DNA of 64,000 bases from Oscillospiraceae bacterium (GCA_015064445.1 SVSE01000002.1:124001-188000), one strand, 5' to 3'; shown: positions 28,346 through 38,095, numbered from the stretch's first letter. The notes: generated from the letters alone by a model not told the origin. Numbers and translations are program-made.

Positions 28346-28534
28346 TTAATTAGCGCTAGATTCAGCAAAATCCACTACGTTATCAACGTCTATCATATTG
28401 TCGCTTGGAAGCTCGCTTGGAGTTTCCTGTGAGGATGAGGATGATGAGCTTGGATCCTCTTCATCTGGGCCACATGCGATGAGCATTCCGAGGCACAAAA
28501 GAAGTGACAACATAAGAGCAATGATTTTCTTCAT
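28346..28534 (-). CDS. Small putative lipoprotein
   Basis: MKKIIALMLSLLLCLGMLIACGPDEEDPSSSSSSS: lipobox-like LIAC, Ser linker; 62 aa. Confidence 0.6.
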   Translation of the reverse strand: MKKIIALMLSLLLCLGMLIACGPDEEDPSSSSSSSQETPSELPSDNMIDVDNVVDFAESSAN

Positions 28535-28673
28535 ATATAGTTCTCCTTGTAATTTAGACATATTTTACAAATTTATTTTACTACATTTTATCAATTTTGT
28601 CAATAGAATGTTTAATTTTTCTTGCTTAACTATACTTTTTGTGGTAAAATAATCAGTAGATAGGAGTGATTTC

Positions 28674-29156
28674 ATGAATTTTGCAAACGAGCTGGTTGCT
28701 CTTTTAAAGGAAAAGGGACTCACAATTTCGTGCGCAGAGTCCTGCACTGGTGGTCTTGTTGCCAAAACAATAACCGATGTATCAGGCTGCTCGAGCGTTT
28801 TTTATGGTGGCGTGGTTTCTTATGATAATAGTGTAAAAATGGGCTTGCTTGGTGTGCGTGAGGACACCTTGAAGGCATTTGGTGCTGTATCTGAGCAAAC
28901 AGCCAAGGAAATGGCCATCGGCGTTTCTAAGGCGTGTAAAACGGACATAGGCATAAGCACAACGGGAATTGCAGGTCCTGACGGTGGAAGTGCTGAAAAG
29001 CCCGTAGGAACGGTTTATATCGGCATATGCACTGACGGTGTAGCGAGTGCAAAAAGGCTCAATATTTTGCCCTCTCTTTCGCGTGGCGAGATAAGAGGCG
29101 AGGCAGTAAGGCTTTTGCTAACTTATCTTATAGATAAAATTAAAGAAAGGTATTGA
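28674..29156 (+). CDS. CinA C-terminal-domain nicotinamide-nucleotide amidohydrolase (PncC-like)
   Basis: [51 protein letters not shown]. Confidence 0.92.
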   Translation: MNFANELVALLKEKGLTISCAESCTGGLVAKTITDVSGCSSVFYGGVVSYDNSVKMGLLGVREDTLKAFGAVSEQTAKEMAIGVSKACKTDIGISTTGIAGPDGGSAEKPVGTVYIGICTDGVASAKRLNILPSLSRGEIRGEAVRLLLTYLIDKIKERY

Positions 29157-29219
29157 TTTTAGCATTCTTATATGGTAAAATATACCTTGAAAATTTTATT
29201 ATTCTCATAGGAGATAAAT

Positions 29220-30287
29220 ATGGAAAAGAAATTTAGAAAAATAGGCATTCTATCATCAGGTGGTGACGCGCCAGGCATGAACGCAGCGATAAGAAGCGTT
29301 ACTCGCTCTGCTATTGCTCGCGGAGTTGAGGTTGTTGGCATTGTTGGTGGATATGCAGGACTTATAAACGAGAATCTTAAGCCACTTACTGAAATGGATG
29401 TTAGTGGTATTATCTCGCATGGTGGCACCACCCTCTACTCTGCTCGTTGCAACGAGTTCAAGTATGAGGAGGGTATGCAGAAGGCTATCGCAACCTGTAA
29501 AAAGAACGATATCGACGGTCTTATTTGCATCGGTGGCGACGGTACATTCAGAGGTGCGACAGACCTTAGCATTCGTGGCATTCCTTGCATCGGTATCCCT
29601 GGAACTATTGATAATGACATTACTGCAACCGACTATACAATCGGCTACGATACAGCTATGAACACCGTTATCGACCTTTGCGACAAGATTATTGACACAT
29701 CTGAGTCTCACTCTCGTTGCGCTGTTGTTGAGGTTATGGGTCGTCACGCAGGCTATATTGCTATTGAGACCGGTATTGCTCTTGGCGCTGTTGGTGTTGC
29801 TCTTATTGAGATGCCATTTGACAAGGAAGCACTTTTTGCAAAGATGAACGCGCTTCGTGCACAGGGTCAGCAAAGCTTTATTGTTATTGTTGCCGAGGGA
29901 ATGGGAAGTGAATTTGGAGAGGCGCTCACAAAGGAGATTGAGGAAAGAACTGGCATCGAATCAAGATTTGTTCGTCCTGCTCACATCGTTCGTGGTGGTA
30001 CTCCTACTCTTCGCGACCGTTCGCTTGCATCTGTTATGGGAGACAAGGCAGTTGACCTTCTTCTCGCTGGAAAGAGCGATCTTGTTATCTGCTCAAGAAA
30101 TAATGAGGTTATTGCAACTGATATTAAGTGGGCGCTTATCGTTGATAGAATGTTCAAGGACAAGCTTAAGGATGGCGACCTTGACAGCTTCACACAGGAG
30201 CAGATTGATGATATGAAGGCTCTTTGTGCTGAGCGTCGCGCTTATTTTGAGAATATGTACGACATAATGCTCACAATTGGTGGCTAA
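29220..30287 (+). CDS. pfkA: ATP-dependent 6-phosphofructokinase
   Basis: ILSSGGDAPGMNAAIR, CIGGDGTFRGA, GIPGTIDNDI, EVMGRHAGYIA. Confidence 0.95.
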   Translation: MEKKFRKIGILSSGGDAPGMNAAIRSVTRSAIARGVEVVGIVGGYAGLINENLKPLTEMDVSGIISHGGTTLYSARCNEFKYEEGMQKAIATCKKNDIDGLICIGGDGTFRGATDLSIRGIPCIGIPGTIDNDITATDYTIGYDTAMNTVIDLCDKIIDTSESHSRCAVVEVMGRHAGYIAIETGIALGAVGVALIEMPFDKEALFAKMNALRAQGQQSFIVIVAEGMGSEFGEALTKEIEERTGIESRFVRPAHIVRGGTPTLRDRSLASVMGDKAVDLLLAGKSDLVICSRNNEVIATDIKWALIVDRMFKDKLKDGDLDSFTQEQIDDMKALCAERRAYFENMYDIMLTIGG

Positions 30288-30583
30288 GCCTTCCCTTTGA
30301 AGGGAAGGGGGACCGTTTACGGTGGATGAGTTGTAGCCACTTGTGGCGTATGCTTTGACACCTCATCAGTCAACCTCGTTGACAGCTTCCCCTCAAGGGG
30401 AAGCCTGATAATAATGCTCACAATCGGTGGCTGAGCCTTCCCTTTGAAGGGAAGGGGGACCGTTTACGGTGGATGAGTTGTAGCCACTTGTGGCGTATGC
30501 TTTGACACCTCATCAGTCAATTCCATTGACAGCTTCCCCTCAAGGGGAAGCCTGATAATAATGCTCACAATCGGTGGCTAAGC
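30264..30583 (+). repeat. 147-bp tandem repeat (two full units plus partial third) containing a palindromic-ended element and the pfkA 3' end
   Basis: ATAATGCTCACAATYGGTGGCT recurs at 30264, 30411 and 30558 (exact 147-bp spacing); each unit holds GCCTTCCCTTTGAAGGGAAGG ... CTTCCCCTCAAGGGGAAGCC. Confidence 0.9.
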
Positions 30584-30658
30584 CGAGAGCCTCGGCGGGC
30601 ATATTCGAGCTTGATACACAAGCTCATCGAATCTCGCAAAGTGATTTTATAATAAAAG

Positions 30659-30692
30659 AAAAGCTCCGATTTCTCGGAGCTTTTTATTTTGA
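30659..30692. terminator. Rho-independent, possibly bidirectional terminator
   Basis: AAAAGCTCCGATTTCTCGGAGCTTTTTATTTT between convergent genes. Confidence 0.8.
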
Positions 30693-30700
30693 TTTAGGAA

Positions 30701-32506
30701 TTAGTTTTTCTCTTCGTCGTCCTCGTACTCTTCGTCATCCTCGTACTCGTCCTCTTCTGCCTTCTTTTTAGCAGCCTCAGCCTCAAGACGCTTCTTAGTT
30801 TCCATCTTTGGCTTAATTACGAGTGAGTAAATTCCTATAGCAGTACATCCACCGATAACTACAACGCATCCTACTACGATTGCAACAACTGCGCCTGTGC
30901 CAAGACCTTCCTTGACAATCATAGGAATAACCTCTGTTTCTTCCTTGTCGCAGTTTACGCAATAATGCGCTCTCATACCGTCTGAGCTTTCAGTTGCAGG
31001 AACGAGAGTGATCCAGTCGGCATAAATGTGCTTAGAAACAACTCTTTGCGCATGACAGACATTACAGTCGATGTCGCAGACATTGTCATATTTATGGTCG
31101 TCCACGCTTCTCTTTTGTTTACATTCGTTACAGTCGATATCGCAGTCGTGATCGTAAAAGTGTCCCTCTACATAGTTAGGATTGAGCTCGTTACACTTAT
31201 CACAGTTCTTGTCGCACTTGTTTTTGAATGGATGCTCCATAAGTGGCTGTCTTACATGTGTACAATTTTCATTGTTACAATGAGTGTCACAGTCTGATGT
31301 GTATGTATGAGGAATAAGTGTTGGGTCAGAAACGGTGTTTCTTTCATAACCACAGTTTACAACATTACAAACTTCATCACACTCAGATTCGTAAACGTGA
31401 GGGCCTACTGTTCTTTCGAGCTGACAGTAATTACAGGTAGCATCACAATCACTTGTGTAGGTGTGGTCAACCCTGTTTGGATTTGGCTCTCTACAGTTTT
31501 CGCACTCAACTGTGCAGGCATATGGGAATGAGTGCTGTGCACCACCAACAGGAGCTCTTAGAGCATCACACTTGTTACAGTGAACATCACAGTCTGATAC
31601 ATATGTATGAGGCTCAACTGTTCTTGTTGCAGGGCAAACGCTACAGGTTGTATCGCACTCATTATCATAAACGTGGTCAGCTACATTAAAGAGAGTACCA
31701 GCAGCCTCGCTACACTTACCCTCGCTTCCACGAAGGCAAATTGTTGCGTGCTTTGTTGGGTCGGTTGGGCTAATCGCATATGAGCCATATTCGTGTCCTG
31801 TTGAATAAATAACGTCATACTTTGTTGCACTACACGCGCATTTGTATGTTCCCATACCATTGTTTACGCAGTCAGCGGCTATATATGGATTTTCGGTTGT
31901 GCTAATAGTTGAATCCAAAGTCCAGTCGTGCAAGCCTGAGCGCTCATAAATCTTCACTTCAAAAATAGGCGCCTTGCCCCAAAAACTACCATTTTCGGTT
32001 ACAGTAAGAACTACCTTCTTTACAGAAAAAGCATCTGCTGAGGAAATGTCAACACGATTGTTTGTGTCCTTTGTATTTACATCTCCACTACTCCAAACAA
32101 CGCTGTCATTAGCATCGAGAAAATCCACTTTCACGCTTCCGATAAACTTGCCACTTGCCGATGCAGATGAATATATAATATTTTGATTTGCATCAATATT
32201 TGCATTATATGCAACCGCATTGCCATCATTACTGTTAAGGTAAACTCTAACATCAGAAATTTGTTTTACTTCCGAAAAAACGAAGGAAAAGGTTCCCCCC
32301 ATATAGAATGTACCATTAGTCGTGTTGCCATCGATCAAAAGCTCCGGTCTTACCTTCACATCATCAGATGAAGAAATTACATTAGATTGCTTGGCAATGT
32401 CACTCCCTTTTTGAGATGTGCAAGCAGCAGATGAGTTAATGGCAAAAACAACGGCCGAAACGAGCATTGTTACTACCATTACAAAAAGTAAAATTCTCTT
32501 TTTCAT
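30701..32506 (-). CDS. Secreted/membrane-anchored protein with ~9 Cys-rich CDxxCNxC repeats
   Basis: Signal peptide MKKRILLFVMVVTMLVSAVVF; repeats H-x-Y-x-x-x-CD-x-x-CN-x-C-x-x-x-R; C-terminal TM GLGTGAVVAIVVGCVVVIGGCTAIGIYSLVIKP and acidic tail. Confidence 0.85.
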   Translation of the reverse strand: MKKRILLFVMVVTMLVSAVVFAINSSAACTSQKGSDIAKQSNVISSSDDVKVRPELLIDGNTTNGTFYMGGTFSFVFSEVKQISDVRVYLNSNDGNAVAYNANIDANQNIIYSSASASGKFIGSVKVDFLDANDSVVWSSGDVNTKDTNNRVDISSADAFSVKKVVLTVTENGSFWGKAPIFEVKIYERSGLHDWTLDSTISTTENPYIAADCVNNGMGTYKCACSATKYDVIYSTGHEYGSYAISPTDPTKHATICLRGSEGKCSEAAGTLFNVADHVYDNECDTTCSVCPATRTVEPHTYVSDCDVHCNKCDALRAPVGGAQHSFPYACTVECENCREPNPNRVDHTYTSDCDATCNYCQLERTVGPHVYESECDEVCNVVNCGYERNTVSDPTLIPHTYTSDCDTHCNNENCTHVRQPLMEHPFKNKCDKNCDKCNELNPNYVEGHFYDHDCDIDCNECKQKRSVDDHKYDNVCDIDCNVCHAQRVVSKHIYADWITLVPATESSDGMRAHYCVNCDKEETEVIPMIVKEGLGTGAVVAIVVGCVVVIGGCTAIGIYSLVIKPKMETKKRLEAEAAKKKAEEDEYEDDEEYEDDEEKN

Positions 32507-32581
32507 ATTAAATCTCCTTTTAAGATTTAGTTACTAATTATATTTTAACACAGGCAAGGGAGAATGTCAATATAAGAGAAA

Positions 32582-32616
32582 AAATCCTTGACGCAAGGTC
32601 AAGGATTTTTGTTTTA
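32582..32616 (-). terminator. Rho-independent terminator
   Basis: AAATCCTTGAC-GCAAG-GTCAAGGATTTTTG. Confidence 0.7.
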
Positions 32617-32627
32617 TTTAAGTTAGA

Positions 32628-34514
32628 TTAGATAGCCTTCTTTTTAAAGATGAACCACCAAGCAGCGAATCCGCCACCGCCAACTACGGCAACTGAACCG
32701 ATTACGATTCCTGCAATTGCGCCACCGCCAAGGCCAGCCTTGTCGCCAGTTTCCTTAACGCCACAATTTGCACAAGCGCGCTCCTCGTAGCCTTCCTCGT
32801 TTTCAGCCCATTCGCCCCAAGCGTGGTCTGCTACTGTTCTTTCTGCGTTACATACATTACATGTTGTATCACAAGCGTTGTCGTAAACGTGATCTGCTGG
32901 TGTTCTTGCAGCGTTACATACATTACATGTTGCATCACAAGCGTTGTCGTAAACGTGATCTGCCGGTGTTCTTTCTGCGTTACATACATTACATGTTGCG
33001 TCACAAGCGTTGTCGTATACATGGTCAGCAGGTGTTCTTGTTACTGTGCAGTTGTTACATGTGCCATCACAAGCGTTGTCGTAAACGTGTGCAACTGCTG
33101 TTCTTGTCATACCGCAGGTGTTGCACTGTGTATCATCGCAATTGTCATAGATATGAGCAAGCGCTGTTCTTTCAAATTCGCACTCGTTACATACTGTGTC
33201 GTCACAGTTGTCGTACAAGTGACCTTCTATGTAATCAGGGTTAGCTACGCTACAACCATTGTTACATGTATTGTCACAAGCGTTATCGTAAGCGTGACCT
33301 GGAGCTGTTCTTGTCTCGCCACAGCCTACAACGTTACACTCTGTATCTTCGCAGTCCGTGTATTGGTGTCCTGCAGTTGTTCTAATTTCATCACACTCTT
33401 CGCATGATGTATCGCAATCGTGCTCGTATGTATGTTGAACTGTTGCATCAGTTCTTACAAAGTCACAGTTATCGCACTTTGTCTGGCAATCCGCCTTTTC
33501 ATAAGCATGAGCCTCGTCAGATGTTCTTGTTTCTCCGCACTTGTCGCACTTAACGTCGCAAGCATGTGACCACTCATGATCTGAAATGTTCAACTTTTCA
33601 TTGCAATCCTCGCGTGTGCAAAGATTATAGTGTTTTGATGGAACAGCTGCTGCTGTTTCGTCTTCAAGGGTTGCAGGGTCATCCTCCACTGCAGGAACTG
33701 CCGGAAGAACGAAATACTCTTCTCCTGCCTCGTGCCCAAGGGCTGGGATGGGCTGATCGTTATTTTCTGCGCCACACATACATTTGTAGTCGCCTACACC
33801 ATCAACAGTACATGTAGGTGCTGTATCTGTATTGTCAAGTTCCCAAATATGAGAGATTTCGGTTGAAAAAACCTCAACTTCCCAAATCATATTCATAATA
33901 GCCCATCTGTCAGTATTTTTAAATACTATTTTTGTAACTCTAGCATTTGGATTGATAGTCACAACCTGTTGATCTCCAGTCCAAGTCAATTTAGTGTTGT
34001 TAAACAAATCCATAACCTTTTCTTCTTGAGCGACTTCATCCCAAGTATACAAAGTAATATAAAGACCAAATCCATCAGATGTTTTTTCAGTCATATCATT
34101 AACCGGAATAGTATCCCACGGACGAGTAGGAAGGTTGATTCCATACGAGTTAACAACAATGTTGATATCCGTAACATAGTTTGGATCTGCAAAAGTAGCA
34201 GTAATATATGTGTCGCCACCGGTATTGTTTCCAAGCATTCCAATGTGCCAATCGCCATCAACTAACTCTGATGTATGGTTTTGGATGTGCCAAGTTCCGC
34301 CTTGTACAGTAAATGTTGCCTCGGATGCAATGTTAACAACACGCTCTTCGTTAGAGCATTCGAGTGATGGAACCTTTGCATCAGGATTGTGAACTGGGCA
34401 ATCACAATCAACGGTTGCTCCTTCACCAGCTGGTTCATCAGCATGAGCTACGCTTACAAGGCTTGTGAAGATCATAGCAAATGCCAATACAAATAGTAAA
34501 ATTTTCTTTTTCAT
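32628..34514 (-). CDS. Paralogous secreted/membrane-anchored protein with ~11 Cys-rich CDxxCNxC repeats
   Basis: Signal peptide MKKKILLFVLAFAMIFTSLVSVAHA; three near-identical 21-aa repeats PADHVYDNACDATCNVCNAER; C-terminal GGGAIAGIVIGSVAVVGGGGFAAWWFIFKKKAI. Confidence 0.87.
   Translation of the reverse strand: MKKKILLFVLAFAMIFTSLVSVAHADEPAGEGATVDCDCPVHNPDAKVPSLECSNEERVVNIASEATFTVQGGTWHIQNHTSELVDGDWHIGMLGNNTGGDTYITATFADPNYVTDINIVVNSYGINLPTRPWDTIPVNDMTEKTSDGFGLYITLYTWDEVAQEEKVMDLFNNTKLTWTGDQQVVTINPNARVTKIVFKNTDRWAIMNMIWEVEVFSTEISHIWELDNTDTAPTCTVDGVGDYKCMCGAENNDQPIPALGHEAGEEYFVLPAVPAVEDDPATLEDETAAAVPSKHYNLCTREDCNEKLNISDHEWSHACDVKCDKCGETRTSDEAHAYEKADCQTKCDNCDFVRTDATVQHTYEHDCDTSCEECDEIRTTAGHQYTDCEDTECNVVGCGETRTAPGHAYDNACDNTCNNGCSVANPDYIEGHLYDNCDDTVCNECEFERTALAHIYDNCDDTQCNTCGMTRTAVAHVYDNACDGTCNNCTVTRTPADHVYDNACDATCNVCNAERTPADHVYDNACDATCNVCNAARTPADHVYDNACDTTCNVCNAERTVADHAWGEWAENEEGYEERACANCGVKETGDKAGLGGGAIAGIVIGSVAVVGGGGFAAWWFIFKKKAI
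32821..33070 (-). repeat. 63-bp in-frame tandem repeat within the Cys-repeat gene
   Basis: gcgttacatacattacatgttg(c/t)(a/g)tcacaagcgttgtcgta(a/t)acgtgatctgc(t/c)ggtgttctt recurs at 63-bp spacing. Confidence 0.85.
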
Positions 34515-34553
34515 ATTTTGATTTTCTCCTTTTCTATCAATTTTACCATTTAT

Positions 34554-34583
34554 ATTATATCATTTGTAACCTTTCGTTGTCAA
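34554..34583 (-). promoter_or_regulatory. Sigma-A-like promoter for the 628-aa surface protein
   Basis: Minus strand TTGACA-18 bp-TATAAT. Confidence 0.65.
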
Positions 34584-34641
34584 TTCGCACAACGACCAAA
34601 AAGCGCAAATCCTTTTTGTGCATTATGCACAACGATTAACG

Positions 34642-34652
34642 CCCCCCCCCCC
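34642..34652. repeat. 11-bp poly-C (poly-G on the gene strand) tract upstream of promoter
   Basis: attaacgCCCCCCCCCCCatttttgt. Confidence 0.85.
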
Positions 34653-34659
34653 ATTTTTG

Positions 34660-34945
34660 TACTTTATGTACAAAAAATCCAACTCGACTTGTCAGAGTTG
34701 GCATGGCATCACCGCAGGTGTATGTAACCAATGCGTTACATTGTATGTTGTTTTTTGTCGAGTTGATTACATACCGCAGAAAGCGGATTGCATTCACGCT
34801 TTGCGTGATTACATGCAAGCGCAAGCGCTTGATTTGTTGATTTTCGCTTTATACTTTATGTACAAAAATCCAACTCGACTTGTCAGAGTTGGCATGGCAT
34901 CACCGCAGGTGTATGTAATCAATGCGTTACATTGTATATTATTCT
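34660..34945. repeat. Two ~90-bp near-identical direct repeats (about 34660-34750 and 34852-34942)
   Basis: TACTTTATGTACAAAAA(A)TCCAACTCGACTTGTCAGAGTTGGCATGGCATCACCGCAGGTGTATGTAAYCAATGCGTTACATTGTAT occurs twice. Confidence 0.9.
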
Positions 34946-34962
34946 TTACATTGAGTTATTTT

Positions 34963-34998
34963 TACAAAAAAATCACCTCTCGGTTGAGAGGTGATTTT
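34963..34998 (-). terminator. Terminator at end of S10-spc-alpha operon
   Basis: AAAATCACCTCTC-GGTT-GAGAGGTGATTTTGTTTTT. Confidence 0.8.
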
Positions 34999-35006
34999 GT
35001 TTTTAA

Positions 35007-35351
35007 TTAGTCAACGAGCTTAATGAGTGCCATTTCAGCGGCGTCACCGCGTCTTGGGCCAAGCTTGTAAACCTGTGTGTATCCACCGTTGCGAGCTGCA
35101 TACTTTGGTGCAATCTCGTCGAAGAGCTTCTTAACTACATCTTCCTTTGTGATATAGCCAAGTGCTTCACGGCGTGCAGCAAGGCTTCCGTCCTTGCCAA
35201 GTGTTATCATTTTGTCGGCAACTGCGCTGAGTTCCTTTGCTCTTGCGTAGGTTGTTTCAATCTTGCCGTTTTCGAGGAGCAAGGTTACCATTCCGCGGAG
35301 CATAGCAATTCTGTGAGCAGTAGGTCTGCCGAGCTTTCTATTTCCTGCCAT
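35007..35351 (-). CDS. rplQ: 50S ribosomal protein L17
   Basis: [34 protein letters not shown]. Confidence 0.96.
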   Translation of the reverse strand: MAGNRKLGRPTAHRIAMLRGMVTLLLENGKIETTYARAKELSAVADKMITLGKDGSLAARREALGYITKEDVVKKLFDEIAPKYAARNGGYTQVYKLGPRRGDAAEMALIKLVD

Positions 35352-35390
35352 TGTTAATTCTCCTTTGCAGAGTTATCTTTGGAAAAAGAA

Positions 35391-36359
35391 TTACTCCTCT
35401 TCCTTTCTGAGTTCAAGCCCGAGTGATGCGAGCTTAGCTATTACTTCCTCGAGGGATTTCTTTCCGAGGTTCTTAACCTTAATCATATCCTCTTCTGTAC
35501 GGTTGATAAGGTCTTCTACATTGTCGATGCCTGCACGCTTCAAGCAGTTAAAGCTTCTTACAGACAAGTCAAGTTCCTCAATGGTCATCTCAAGTACCTT
35601 TTCCTTGATGGTCTCTTGTCTTTCAACCATTGTTTCTGTTCCTCTTGCTTCATCAGAGAGATCTACGAGCAAGCTGAAATGATCGTTGAGAACCTTGGCT
35701 GCAAGCGATATTGCCTCTGTTGCGCTGATAGTGCCGTTTGTCTCTACATCTACTGTAAGCTTATCGTAGTCAGCGATGCTTCCTACACGAGTGTTTTCAA
35801 CCGAGTAGCTTACATTGTAAACAGGTGTGTAAATTGAGTCTACGAAAATTGTTCCGATAGGAATAATTGCCTGGCTCTTTACATGGTCTGTCTTATTCTT
35901 TTCCTGTGATACATATCCACGACCACGCTCGAAGGTAAGATCCATATAGAAATGTGTACCCTCTGCTACTGTTGCGATATGAAGGTCAGGATTGAAAATT
36001 TCGAGATCGGCGTCATGTTTAATGTCACCGGCAGTAACCTCACAAGGACCTGTTACATCAATAAATGCGGTCTTTGTTACATCTCCGTAAATCTTTGGGA
36101 TAATTCCCTTAACATTAAGAACTATCTCTGTTACATCCTCGGTTACGCCCTCAACAGTTGAAATCTCGTGAAGAGCACCGTTGATTTTGATGCTTGATAC
36201 AGCATATCCAGGAAGAGAGCTGAGGAGCACTCTTCTAAGTGAGTTACCGAGAGTTGTACCGAAGCCTCTTTCGAGAGGCTCGATTACGAATCTGCCCTTA
36301 CTACCGTTATCGCTTTCACCCATTATAGTAATATTAGGCTTTTCGATTTCTATCATCAT
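35391..36359 (-). CDS. rpoA: RNA polymerase alpha subunit
   Basis: [29 protein letters not shown]-terminal [19 protein letters not shown]. Confidence 0.97.
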   Translation of the reverse strand: MMIEIEKPNITIMGESDNGSKGRFVIEPLERGFGTTLGNSLRRVLLSSLPGYAVSSIKINGALHEISTVEGVTEDVTEIVLNVKGIIPKIYGDVTKTAFIDVTGPCEVTAGDIKHDADLEIFNPDLHIATVAEGTHFYMDLTFERGRGYVSQEKNKTDHVKSQAIIPIGTIFVDSIYTPVYNVSYSVENTRVGSIADYDKLTVDVETNGTISATEAISLAAKVLNDHFSLLVDLSDEARGTETMVERQETIKEKVLEMTIEELDLSVRSFNCLKRAGIDNVEDLINRTEEDMIKVKNLGKKSLEEVIAKLASLGLELRKEEE

Positions 36360-36503
36360 AATAAATAATCCTCCTTGTATTCAAGTATGTGTTTGTTTTT
36401 TCTCAATCTGAGGAATTGTTACATAGCTTTTATCCATCTGTACTTACACTCTAAGTGCACTCTCCACACGAGGTGGAGTAGTACAGTAGACAAAGAGCGA
36501 TTA

Positions 36504-37121
36504 TTATTTTGAGTAAAGTTCGATGATGAGCTGTTCGTTGATTTCGAAGTCGATATCATCACGCTCAGGCATAGCAATAACCTTTGCGCTACCATTCTTA
36601 TCGAGCTCGAGCCACTTTGGAGCTACAGTATCAGCCATTGCCTCAACGAGAGCCTTAATCTTTGGCGACTCGGTTTCCTTAACTGCGATTACATCGCCAA
36701 CCTTTACAAGGATTGAAGGAATATTAGCCTTGTGGCCATTAAGAGTAAAGTGACCGTGAAGTACGAGCTGACGAGCTTCCTTATGGCTTGTTGCGAGACC
36801 CATTCTGAATACTACATTATCAAGTCTTCTTTCAAGAAGTCTGAGGAGGTTTTCACCTGCGATGCCTTCCTGATTATCTGCCTTCTTGTAGTAGTTCAAG
36901 AACTGCTTCTCGAGAACGCCATAGTATCTCTTAGCCTTCTGCTTTTCTCTCAACTGAGTACCATACTCAGTGAGCTTCTTTTTAGCTGCTCCGTGCTGAC
37001 CAGGAGCAGATTTTCTTCTATCCAAAGCACACATGCCGGAGGTGCAACGCTCACCCTTAAGGTAAAGCTTTTGTCCTTCTCTACGGCAAAGCTTGCATGA
37101 AGGTCCTGTATATCTTGCCAT
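36504..37121 (-). CDS. rpsD: 30S ribosomal protein S4
   Basis: [26 protein letters not shown]. Confidence 0.96.
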   Translation of the reverse strand: MARYTGPSCKLCRREGQKLYLKGERCTSGMCALDRRKSAPGQHGAAKKKLTEYGTQLREKQKAKRYYGVLEKQFLNYYKKADNQEGIAGENLLRLLERRLDNVVFRMGLATSHKEARQLVLHGHFTLNGHKANIPSILVKVGDVIAVKETESPKIKALVEAMADTVAPKWLELDKNGSAKVIAMPERDDIDFEINEQLIIELYSK

Positions 37122-37142
37122 TTGTTCGTTCCTCCTATAAAA

Positions 37143-37535
37143 TTAAACGCGTCTGCGCTTTGGTGGTCTGCAACCGTTGTGAGGGATAGGAGTTACATCC
37201 TTAATCATTGTAACGGTAAGGCCTGCAGTTGAAAGTGCACGAATTGCTGACTCTCTTCCTTGACCTGGGCCCTTTACATAAACCTCAACAGTCTTCATAC
37301 CGTGTTCCATTGCTGCCTTTGCTGCTGCTTCAGCTGCCATTTGTGCAGCGAATGGAGTTGACTTTCTTGAACCCTTGAAGCCGAGCTCACCAGCAGATGC
37401 CCATGATACAGCATTGCCGTTTACATCGGTGATGGTTACTATTGTGTTATTAAATGTAGAGCTGATATGCGCTGCACCCTTTTCGATGTTCTTGCGCTCA
37501 CGGCGTCTTCTAACAACTTTTTTATCGTTTGCCAT
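37143..37535 (-). CDS. rpsK: 30S ribosomal protein S11
   Basis: [43 protein letters not shown]. Confidence 0.97.
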   Translation of the reverse strand: MANDKKVVRRRRERKNIEKGAAHISSTFNNTIVTITDVNGNAVSWASAGELGFKGSRKSTPFAAQMAAEAAAKAAMEHGMKTVEVYVKGPGQGRESAIRALSTAGLTVTMIKDVTPIPHNGCRPPKRRRV

Positions 37536-37547
37536 TTGCTACACTCC

Positions 37548-37916
37548 TTATTTCTTCTTGTTAGCTATCGTCTTTGCAGGACCTTTTCTGGTTCTTGCAT
37601 TTGTCTTTGTTCTTTGTCCTCTTACAGGAAGACCTTTTCTGTGTCTGGTTCCACGATAGCAGTTAATTTCTACCAGACGCTTGATGTTGAGTGCTACTTC
37701 TCTTCTGAGCTCACCCTCAACGTGGTAATTTGTTTCGATTTCCTCACGAAGCTTCGCGATTTCATCTTCTGTCAAATCTTTTGCGCGCTTGTCAGGATCG
37801 ATTTCTGTCTTAGCGAGAATGTCCTTTGCGCTCTTAAGTCCGATACCGTAAATGTATGTCAAAGCAATTTCAACACGCTTTGCGTTCGGAATATCAACAC
37901 CAGCTATACGAGCCAT
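37548..37916 (-). CDS. rpsM: 30S ribosomal protein S13
   Basis: [48 protein letters not shown]. Confidence 0.97.
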   Translation of the reverse strand: MARIAGVDIPNAKRVEIALTYIYGIGLKSAKDILAKTEIDPDKRAKDLTEDEIAKLREEIETNYHVEGELRREVALNIKRLVEINCYRGTRHRKGLPVRGQRTKTNARTRKGPAKTIANKKK

Positions 37917-37965
37917 TTGTTTTTCACCTCATTAAATATTGGTTTGAATATTGGTTTGGTTTGAA

Positions 37966-38079
37966 TTAGCCCTGTCTCTGCTTGTGCTTTGGATTCTCAC
38001 AGATAACCATAACGGTTCCTTTTCTCTTGATAATCTTGCACTTGTCACAGATTTTCTTTACGGAAGGCTTTACTTTCAT
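37966..38079 (-). CDS. rpmJ: 50S ribosomal protein L36
   Basis: [37 protein letters not shown]. Confidence 0.97.
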   Translation of the reverse strand: MKVKPSVKKICDKCKIIKRKGTVMVICENPKHKQRQG

Positions 38080-38095
38080 TATGAAACCACCTTTC

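Noticed and set aside
28674-29156. Possible truncated cinA pseudogene
   Set aside because: Stand-alone C-terminal (PncC-type) amidohydrolase proteins of this size are common and this ORF is intact with a good start context
29256-29873. 205-aa minus-strand ORF
   Set aside because: Antisense shadow of pfkA; low-complexity Asn/Thr/Val translation
30264-30583. 147-bp array considered as CRISPR or phage att site
   Set aside because: No spacer/repeat alternation and no integrase; palindromic-ended tandem duplication fits better
32821-33070. Regular 63-bp repeats considered as a CRISPR array
   Set aside because: Repeats are contiguous and coding with no unique spacers; they encode a 21-aa protein repeat
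32823-33407. 194-aa plus-strand repetitive ORF
   Set aside because: Antisense to the Cys-repeat gene; its periodicity only mirrors the 63-bp DNA repeat
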